64,000 nucleotides of DNA from assembly GCA_947493335.1 (NCBI GenBank), contig CANLQO010000001.1:620001-684000 (forward strand). The letters run 5' to 3'. Within the stretch, counting starts at the first letter, position 1; each line of letters begins with the position of its first letter. The translations under genes were made by a program, and so were the position numbers. Under the pieces are notes generated by a model. It ran no database searches and was not told the DNA's origin. It worked only from the letters and a program-made list of their open reading frames with translations. Of this stretch, positions 57,844 through 64,000 are shown piece after piece. The DNA comes from an uncultured Paracoccaceae bacterium. GTDB taxonomy: Bacteria > Pseudomonadota > Alphaproteobacteria > Rhodobacterales > Rhodobacteraceae.

Positions 57844-59814
57844 CTAGGCGGTTTTCTGGAGGGGCGCGCAGACCTCGCCCACCACGGCCAGCGCCTGCGC
57901 GTCCGTCAGCGGGCGGGCGAAATAATAGCCCTGAAACTGATCACAGGCCATCTGGGTCAGGATTTCGACCTGTCGGCGGGTTTCGACGCCTTCGACGGTC
58001 ACCGACATGCCCAGCTTGTGCCCCAGCAGGATGATCGTTTCAATGATGTCCATGTAGCGGCTTTCCTCAAAGTCGTGACCATGCAGAAAAGACTTGTCGA
58101 TTTTGATCTTGTCGAAGCTGTATTTCCAAAGATAGCCAAGGCTGGAATAGCCGGTGCCAAAATCATCCATCGCGATGCCAATGCCCGCGTTGCGCAGTTT
58201 CTTGAGGGCCGCGCTGACGCCTTCCTCATCGCTGAGCAGAAGGCTTTCAGTCAGTTCCAGTTCGAGGCGTTCGGGCGCGAGCCCGATGCGATCCATTTGC
58301 AAGATGATGTCCTGAGCGAGCGCATCATTCTGGAATTGCACCGGAGACAGATTGACCGAAACATAGATCGGAGCGGGCCATTTGCGGGCCTCTCGCATGG
58401 CCTTGCGCAGCACAACCATGCCAAGTTCATGGATCAGGCCGGTGCTTTCCGCCACCGGGATGAATTCATCGGGGCCGATGATCTGTCCATCTTCGCTGCG
58501 CAGGCGGGCCAGCGCCTCAAACCCGACGATCTGTCCGGTCCGGGCGTCGACGAAGGGTTGAAAGTGCACTTCAACCGCGCGGTCAAAGCCGACGCGACGC
58601 AGGTAACTTTCGATCTGATTGTGGCGGGTCGATATCTGATCGAGCGCATCGACATATTCCACGATCTGGCCATAGCCATTCGAGACCGCGCGGTTCAGGG
58701 CCACATCGGCTGCATGCAGGGCCCTGTCCGTGGGCTGACCCACGGGTGAAAGGTGCATGCCGATACTTGCGGTGCAAAGCACGGTGTGACCATCAATGAC
58801 CACAGGTTCGCCGATAGCCGTCTGAATATCGCGCCCAAATTTGCGCAGCGCCTCGCGGGTGATGGTCGGCAGGGCTACCATGAATTCGTCGCCATTCATC
58901 CGCCCCACAAAGCCAGAGTTGCCAACGATCTGCAAAAGCCGCTCTGCCGTTTTACACAAAAACGCATCGGCCACGGCGGGGCTGAAGACATCATTGACCG
59001 ATTTGAAGTTATCAAGGTCGATCAGGATGATGCCGATCTGTTCGCCGGGGTCGCGCCGATTAGCAAAAATAGGTCTGATCTTGCCGCTGATCCCGCTGCG
59101 GTTCATCAGCCCGGTCAACCCGTCCTGACGCGCAAGGCTGGCAAGCTCCGCCTCGCGCAGGATCGTTTTGCGGCGCAGCCGGATCATTGTCAGCATCGGG
59201 ATCAGAAAGGCAAAGGCCGAAATCAGCGGCACGCCGACGACCACAAGACCGGTCACGTTGAAGAGTGAAGCGCTGGTGTCGATGTGATGTGACTTCATCT
59301 CTGCAACTCCGATCACGCCGCCGGCCCCGTCAAAGAACGGCAGGCGCGCAATCGACGCGAGGCCAGCGTCACCGCCCACGGGGTCATCCCCACCGTCTTC
59401 CAGAATTGTGACCTGTGGTGTCTGACGGGCGGTGGTGGCGCGGACGCTGGCCCGGCGTTCGTCCTGCGACAGAAACGTCGGTGCCGGTCCCAGCGACAGC
59501 ATCAGCTCTCCCTCCGGTGAAAAAAGCGCAATACTCGTGACCCGCCCATGGGTTTCGGCCATGCGCAAAGCAGCCATCTGCTCGGGCGTGGTTTGCCCGG
59601 TCGCGAAGATGTCTTGCAGGTTCGGCGTATGCCGCGCGAGATGTTCAGCCCATCCGACCGCATCGCTTTGCGCCTTGATCTTGATGTCATGCATGCGCGC
59701 CGTCTGCATGGCGTAGTAGGTTCCGACAACCAAGAGACCGGCGAGCACAATCGATCCGACCACCGCCCAAAAGACGGAGTGGTCTTTTTGGCTGATTTGG
59801 GGTTGATCGACCAT
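57844..59814 (-). CDS. GGDEF/EAL cyclic-di-GMP phosphodiesterase, membrane-bound
   Basis: This 656-residue protein has an N-terminal helix (about 15-36), a periplasmic sensor of about 150 residues, a second helix (about 188-212), a GGDEF domain and an EAL domain. The GGDEF active site reads NGDEF (in RMNGDEFMVALP) instead of GGDEF, so cyclase activity is doubtful. The EAL domain looks complete: GFEALARLR, VNLSPVQFQN, ELELTESLLL, DDFGTGYSSLGYL, KIDKSFL and EGVET. It therefore most likely degrades cyclic-di-GMP, opposing the two cyclases at 45476 and 46259. Confidence 0.9.
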   Translation of the reverse strand: MVDQPQISQKDHSVFWAVVGSIVLAGLLVVGTYYAMQTARMHDIKIKAQSDAVGWAEHLARHTPNLQDIFATGQTTPEQMAALRMAETHGRVTSIALFSPEGELMLSLGPAPTFLSQDERRASVRATTARQTPQVTILEDGGDDPVGGDAGLASIARLPFFDGAGGVIGVAEMKSHHIDTSASLFNVTGLVVVGVPLISAFAFLIPMLTMIRLRRKTILREAELASLARQDGLTGLMNRSGISGKIRPIFANRRDPGEQIGIILIDLDNFKSVNDVFSPAVADAFLCKTAERLLQIVGNSGFVGRMNGDEFMVALPTITREALRKFGRDIQTAIGEPVVIDGHTVLCTASIGMHLSPVGQPTDRALHAADVALNRAVSNGYGQIVEYVDALDQISTRHNQIESYLRRVGFDRAVEVHFQPFVDARTGQIVGFEALARLRSEDGQIIGPDEFIPVAESTGLIHELGMVVLRKAMREARKWPAPIYVSVNLSPVQFQNDALAQDIILQMDRIGLAPERLELELTESLLLSDEEGVSAALKKLRNAGIGIAMDDFGTGYSSLGYLWKYSFDKIKIDKSFLHGHDFEESRYMDIIETIILLGHKLGMSVTVEGVETRRQVEILTQMACDQFQGYYFARPLTDAQALAVVGEVCAPLQKTA

Positions 59815-59877
59815 CCTGCTCCTCTTCCTCTTGGCATCGGAATAGGGGGCAAGATTTAAGTATGCGCTAATTTCGCG

Positions 59878-60552
59878 TCACAGATCGCAGGTTTCCCGTG
59901 CGTTTTTTGTCATCACCGTATCGAAGGTCTTGCGCAGGGCCACATCAAGGTCGTCAAAGGTCACAGGCAGGCCAAGATCAACGAGCGATGTCACCCCATG
60001 TTCGGTGATGCCGCACGGCACGATCCCGTCAAAGTGGCTGAGGTCCGGTTCGACGTTGATCGAAAGCCCATGAAAGGACACCCATTTACGCAAGCGAATG
60101 CCAAGGGCCGCGATCTTGTCTTCGCGCAAGCTGCCGTCTGCGGCAAGAGGCTTATCCGGTCGCGTGACCCAGACGCCAACCCGGCCCGCACGCCGTTCCC
60201 CGACCACGTTGAATTCGGCCAGCGTGGCAATGATCCAGCTTTCAAGGTCATGCACGAAACAACGCACATCCCGCCCGCGTTGAGAGACGTCAAGCATCAC
60301 ATATGCGACGCGCTGACCGGGACCATGATAGGTATATTGCCCTCCGCGGCGCGCTTCAAAGACGTCAAAGCGGTCAGGATCAACCAGATCAGCGGGCTTG
60401 GCCGATGTCCCGGCGGTATAAAGCGGTGGGTGCTCCACAAGCCAAATGCATTCATCCGCCGTTCCGGCCGCGATTTCGGCCGCGCGGGTTTCCATGAAGT
60501 CCACCGCTTCCGGGTAGTGGGTCAGACCGGGGTTTGTGATCCATTCAACCAT
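59878..60552 (-). CDS. lipB: Octanoyltransferase (lipoate synthesis)
   Basis: LipB moves an octanoyl group from acyl carrier protein to lipoyl domains of dehydrogenase complexes. The 224-residue protein has the family signature [17 protein letters not shown] (69-85), the catalytic Lys146 in DKIAALGIR and the catalytic Cys180 in [18 protein letters not shown] lies between them. The ATG at 60552 follows GGGGAACGGATC; the frame extends to 60588 but without support. It lies about 160 bases from tRNA-Leu, which is on the other strand. Confidence 0.95.
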   Translation of the reverse strand: MVEWITNPGLTHYPEAVDFMETRAAEIAAGTADECIWLVEHPPLYTAGTSAKPADLVDPDRFDVFEARRGGQYTYHGPGQRVAYVMLDVSQRGRDVRCFVHDLESWIIATLAEFNVVGERRAGRVGVWVTRPDKPLAADGSLREDKIAALGIRLRKWVSFHGLSINVEPDLSHFDGIVPCGITEHGVTSLVDLGLPVTFDDLDVALRKTFDTVMTKNARETCDL

Positions 60553-60714
60553 GATCCGTTCCGTTCCCCAGACAGCAATTGCAGGCAATTCCCAACATAG
60601 GGATCAGGTAGCGCTCTGCCAACGCAAGCGCAACATCTGCCGTCCAAGGGGAAATGATGGAAAACCACTTGGCAATGGCAAACCCCTGATCTAGAAGACC
60701 GGCAGCCCAGACTT

Positions 60715-60801
60715 GCGGTCGTGGCGGAATTGGTAGACGCGCAGCGTTGAGGTCGCTGTGAGGTAACACTCGTGGGGGTTCGAGTCCCCCCGACCGCACC
60801 A
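60715..60801 (+). tRNA. tRNA-Leu, anticodon GAG
   Basis: An 87-base tRNA with acceptor GCGGTCG (60715-60721) and CGACCGC (60791-60797), followed by A and an encoded CCA (60799-60801). The anticodon arm is CAGCG, TTGAGGT, CGCTG, giving GAG. The long variable arm of a class II tRNA and the TTCGAGTC T loop are present. GAG reads CUC and CUU leucine codons. Confidence 0.97.
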
Positions 60802-60974
60802 TCCCACCGACAGAATGATCGTACTTTGCTTTGCGTCTGACCTGCGCACGGTCGCCGCAGTTCTGCTGGGCGAAACGTTTTCAATTTTATGAAGATTTCT
60901 GCACGGCATTTACGGCCCATTAGGTGGCGCGCACGCATGAAGCCCGGAACGAGGAATTCTGTGGGTGAATTGCG

Positions 60975-63900
60975 ATGGCCAATATCAGTGGCTCCAACAA
61001 CAACGACACGCTGGCGGGGACGTCGGGCGACGATACCATCGACGCGCGCAACGGGAACGATACTGTCAACGCCGGGTCCGGCAATGACACCGTCTATGGT
61101 GGCAGTGGCAGCGACACGCTGAATGGCGAAGGCGGCGATGATGAGCTGTTTGGCGGCGCGGGCTATGATTCCATGTATGGCGGCGCAGGCAATGACACCT
61201 TCTATGGTGACAGTGACACTTATGACGACATGTATGGCGGCGACGGCAATGACGTCATGTATGCGGGCGACGCCGACGACAACTGGCTTTACGGCGGCGC
61301 GGGCGAAGACACGATCTATGGCGGTACCGGATCAGAATCGATGGACGGCGGCAGCGGCAATGACATGCTGTATGCCGGTGCAGGGAATGACAGCGTCGTC
61401 GGGGGTGACGGCGATGACTATATGCAGGGTGAGCAAGGCGATGACACCCTTTATGGCGGCGACGGCGCTGACACCTTCGGTACGTCAAGCGGCGCAGGCA
61501 ACGATACGATCTACGGCGGGTCAGGTGGAAACGACCGCGACCGCATCCGTTTTGTCAGCAGCGATGATGTCACCGTCACCTTCACCGGTGACGAGCAGGG
61601 CACCTATAGCCAGAATGGCGGCACGGCCCAGGGCAGCTTTGAAGACATTGAAGAAATCGAAACCGGCGCTGGCAATGACACGATCAACATGGCCGCGTCC
61701 AACAGCAGTCAGACGGTCTATTCCGGCGCAGGTGACGACAGTATCACGGGCGGTGGCGGTGATGATCTTGTCTATGCGGGTGACGGCAGTGACAGCGTCA
61801 CCGGCGGCGGCGGCGCGGATCTGATCTATGGTGGTGCCGGGGCAGACACCCTGACCGGGGGCACCGGCAATGACACGCTTTACGGTGGTGATGGCGATGA
61901 CAGCCTGAGCGGCGAGGCCGGAGACGACGCGCTTTTTGGAGGCGAGGGCAGCGATCAGATTGATGGCGGCACCGGTAATGACACGATCGAGGGCGGGGCT
62001 GGAAACGACAGCATCACCGGTGGGAGCGGCAATGATACGATTGCTGGCGGAACCGGGCGCGACACGATCGACGGCGGCGATGGCGATGACGTCATTTACG
62101 GCGACGATGAAAGCGGTTCCTTTTCGGCGGGGACGCCTGAATCGCTGAATTGGACGACACAGGGTCCCGCAGGCACCGATCTGTCCGCTGGATTTGTGCA
62201 GGATACCGGCGACATGAATGTCGCGGTCAGCTTTACCAATGACGGTGGCAACACCGGGATCACCGTCACCGAGGACACGCAGTATACCGAAGGTGGCGAG
62301 CCCTATGCTACCAATTCCGGCCTTTACCTGACTGGCGGTGCGGGCCCCAACATGACGGCGGACTTCGTGTTCACCGCGGAAGGCGGGACCGGCCTGCCGG
62401 ACACGGTCGGCGATCTGACCTTCCGCCTGAACGATGTGGACCAGGGCAGCTGGCAGGATGTCGTCACGGTGAATGCCTATGATGTCGATGGCAACCTGAT
62501 CACGGTGACCCTGACACCGGAAGACCCGGCCAATGATACGGTCAGCGGAAACACGGTGACAGCCGGAAACACCTCTGAAACGCAAACGTCTGCTGCCGGT
62601 TCGATCCTTGTTTCGATTCCGGGGCCAGTCCACCGGTTCGAGATCATCTATGCCAATAACGGGACCGATGGGCAGGCGCTATGGGTCACGGACATGCACT
62701 TTGCCACGGCGGCGCAGGGCGATGGCGATTCCGTGCAGGGTGGTGCGGGCAACGACCAGATTTTCGGCGGCGGTGGCGACGATACGCTTGATGGCGGCAC
62801 CGGAAATGACACGCTGACCGGTGGCAGCGGCAATGACCAGCTAGATGGAGAGGCGGGCCGCGACACGGTCTACGGTGGCGACGGTGACGACACCCTTAAC
62901 TATGCCGTTGGCGGTGATGAGCTTTACGGCGGAGCGGGCGACGACAACGTGCGCGGCGGTTTCACCGCCGGTGCGGATGACGCCACCCTCTATGGCGGGG
63001 ATGGGAACGATAATCTTATCACCTATGGGGCCAATGACACGATCTATGGTGGCGCGGGCGATGACGTCATTGCGGCCGACAGCGGCGACGAATCCATTGA
63101 TGGCGGTTCTGGAAATGACGAAATCTACGCCGGTCATGGCAATGACACCGTTGAGGGCGGTGCCGGCAACGATACGATTTACGACAGCAGCGGAAACGAC
63201 ACGCTTTTTGGCGGTGACGGCAACGATTCCATCTATGGTGGCAGCGGCGATAACCTGATCGATGGCGGTCGCGGGGCCGACACGATCAATGCGGGCGCGG
63301 GCAACGACCAGATCTTCTTTTCCAACAACGACAGTGCTGACGGCGGAAGCGGGGATGATGAATTCCTGTTCTTCGACTATGCGCCCGGCGAAACCGGCGA
63401 CATCTCGCTTGACGGCGGTGACGGGTTCGACTCGCTGCAGCTTGGGTCGTCTGCCGATATGTCGACGCTGAACATCACCAGCGACGATGCGAACGGAAAA
63501 TCGGGCACGGTGCAGATGGACGACGGGTCCACGCTGACCTTTGCCCGGATGGAAAACATCGTTTGTTTTACCCCCGGTGCGCGCATCCTGACCCCGCATG
63601 GTGCCCGCCCGATTGAGACGCTGTCGGTTGGCGATCTGGTGCTGACCCGTGACCACGGGCTGCAGCCGATCCGCTGGATTCAGTCCAGCACCGTGCCAGC
63701 CGTCGGACGTCTGGCCCCGATCCGCATCCGCCCGGGCGTTGTGACAGGACAGGCGGTGGACCTGCTGGTGTCACCACAGCACCGCATGCTGTTTCAGGGC
63801 TATCGCGCGGAGCTGTTGTTTGGTCAGTCAGAGGTGCTTGTCGCGGCGAAGCATCTGATCGACCAAAAGCGCGTGACCCGCGAAGAGGGTGGGGAAGTGA

Positions 63901-64000
63901 CCTATCTGCATATGATGTTTGACGAACACGAAATCATCTTTGCAGAGGGTGCCCCGACTGAAAGCTTCCACCCCGGCGATCTGGCCATTGGTGCGATCGA
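60975..64000 (+). CDS. RTX calcium-binding protein with a Hint domain (3' end missing)
   Basis: The frame opens at the ATG at 60975 and stays open to the window end, 1008 codons so far. Residues about 10-375 are dense RTX nonapeptides (GGSGNDMLY, GGAGADTLT, GGTGNDTLY) that fold into calcium-bound beta rolls. About 378-580 is a different domain without repeats (SLNWTTQGPAGTDLSAGF, SILVSIPGPVHRFEIIYANN), perhaps a beta sandwich. RTX repeats then resume to about 860. From about 863 comes a Hint domain (CFTPGARILTPHGARPIETL, GDLVLTRDHG, VSPQHRML), whose first residue is the catalytic-type Cys. It is probably secreted by a type I system. Confidence 0.88.
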   Translation, partial: MANISGSNNNDTLAGTSGDDTIDARNGNDTVNAGSGNDTVYGGSGSDTLNGEGGDDELFGGAGYDSMYGGAGNDTFYGDSDTYDDMYGGDGNDVMYAGDADDNWLYGGAGEDTIYGGTGSESMDGGSGNDMLYAGAGNDSVVGGDGDDYMQGEQGDDTLYGGDGADTFGTSSGAGNDTIYGGSGGNDRDRIRFVSSDDVTVTFTGDEQGTYSQNGGTAQGSFEDIEEIETGAGNDTINMAASNSSQTVYSGAGDDSITGGGGDDLVYAGDGSDSVTGGGGADLIYGGAGADTLTGGTGNDTLYGGDGDDSLSGEAGDDALFGGEGSDQIDGGTGNDTIEGGAGNDSITGGSGNDTIAGGTGRDTIDGGDGDDVIYGDDESGSFSAGTPESLNWTTQGPAGTDLSAGFVQDTGDMNVAVSFTNDGGNTGITVTEDTQYTEGGEPYATNSGLYLTGGAGPNMTADFVFTAEGGTGLPDTVGDLTFRLNDVDQGSWQDVVTVNAYDVDGNLITVTLTPEDPANDTVSGNTVTAGNTSETQTSAAGSILVSIPGPVHRFEIIYANNGTDGQALWVTDMHFATAAQGDGDSVQGGAGNDQIFGGGGDDTLDGGTGNDTLTGGSGNDQLDGEAGRDTVYGGDGDDTLNYAVGGDELYGGAGDDNVRGGFTAGADDATLYGGDGNDNLITYGANDTIYGGAGDDVIAADSGDESIDGGSGNDEIYAGHGNDTVEGGAGNDTIYDSSGNDTLFGGDGNDSIYGGSGDNLIDGGRGADTINAGAGNDQIFFSNNDSADGGSGDDEFLFFDYAPGETGDISLDGGDGFDSLQLGSSADMSTLNITSDDANGKSGTVQMDDGSTLTFARMENIVCFTPGARILTPHGARPIETLSVGDLVLTRDHGLQPIRWIQSSTVPAVGRLAPIRIRPGVVTGQAVDLLVSPQHRMLFQGYRAELLFGQSEVLVAAKHLIDQKRVTREEGGEVTYLHMMFDEHEIIFAEGAPTESFHPGDLAIGAI

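Noticed and set aside
60545-60802. Minus-strand frames across tRNA-Leu (85 codons, GGLEPPRV start)
   Set aside because: This is the usual false gene that appears opposite a tRNA; the tRNA fold is complete.
60715-60974. tRNA-Leu followed by an RTX gene considered as an island insertion site
   Set aside because: No integrase and no repeated tRNA 3' end can be seen within the window.
61123-63656. Long open frames within the RTX region on both strands
   Set aside because: RTX codon periodicity opens all frames; only the frame from 60975 gives RTX repeats and continues into a Hint domain.

Overview
The window is one stretch of alphaproteobacterial chromosome, most probably from the Roseobacter group of the Rhodobacteraceae. 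This is inferred from the gene content and order: a Suv3-like helicase, S4 protein, FdxA and CarD series; glyQ and glyS split by two genes; a SAM-II riboswitch before metZ; a VPLPA-CTERM protein; an RTX/Hint protein; and FolE2 in place of FolE. The DNA is GC-rich and densely coded, with many 1-4 base stop/start overlaps. I see no insertion sequence, integrase, prophage or CRISPR array.

Layout. Bases 1-6000 (minus strand): the start of an oligoendopeptidase F gene, an amidohydrolase, a three-gene unit (ATP-dependent DNA ligase, a signal-peptidase-like protein lacking its catalytic residues, a beta-CASP exonuclease), an alpha/beta hydrolase and an SCP2 protein. 6000-11000 (plus): a TPR protein, the Suv3-like helicase, S4 protein, ferredoxin and CarD. 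11000-21700: purD, xseA, an AlkB-like monooxygenase, a NuoE-NuoF fusion coupled to a 2-oxoglutarate oxygenase, ftsY with a very long Ala/Glu/Arg repeat, an EamA exporter, a septation protein and a PilZ protein. 21800-29100: riboswitch-controlled metZ, folE2, aquaporin, TrkH and a thiamine-diphosphate decarboxylase. 29100-38100: a hairpin array, a protease-like protein without a catalytic triad, the glyQ-FkbM-unknown-glyS operon and a PPDK-like protein with a decayed nucleotide-binding domain. 38300-45400: a SleB-type hydrolase, folB-folP-glmM, an EamA exporter, and ilvC divergent from two Lrp-type regulators. 45400-54400: two tandem diguanylate cyclases, a class V aminotransferase, a UbiH-like hydroxylase, a GntR regulator, a glycosyltransferase, carA, YqeY and DUF2244. 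54700-64000: the VPLPA-CTERM protein, a 176-residue homologue of the C-terminal half of cytochrome oxidase subunit I, ctaD itself, a GGDEF/EAL protein, lipB, tRNA-Leu(GAG) and the start of a large RTX/Hint protein that runs off the end.

Functional links. Folate synthesis is represented three times (folE2, folB, folP), with folB-folP-glmM overlapping. Amino-acid supply is represented by metZ, ilvC and carA, and the two Lrp-type regulators are well placed to act on ilvC. Cyclic-di-GMP turnover has two cyclases, one GGDEF/EAL protein and one PilZ protein. Most of the window is ordinary housekeeping DNA.

The unusual material is mainly a set of enzyme-like proteins with missing catalytic residues (S26 peptidase-like, trypsin-like, PPDK-like, COX1-like). 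There are also two structured DNA elements: a dispersed intergenic element with five recognised copies, and a three-unit perfect-hairpin array directly after the protease-like gene. All calls are from reading the sequence; no database search was run.
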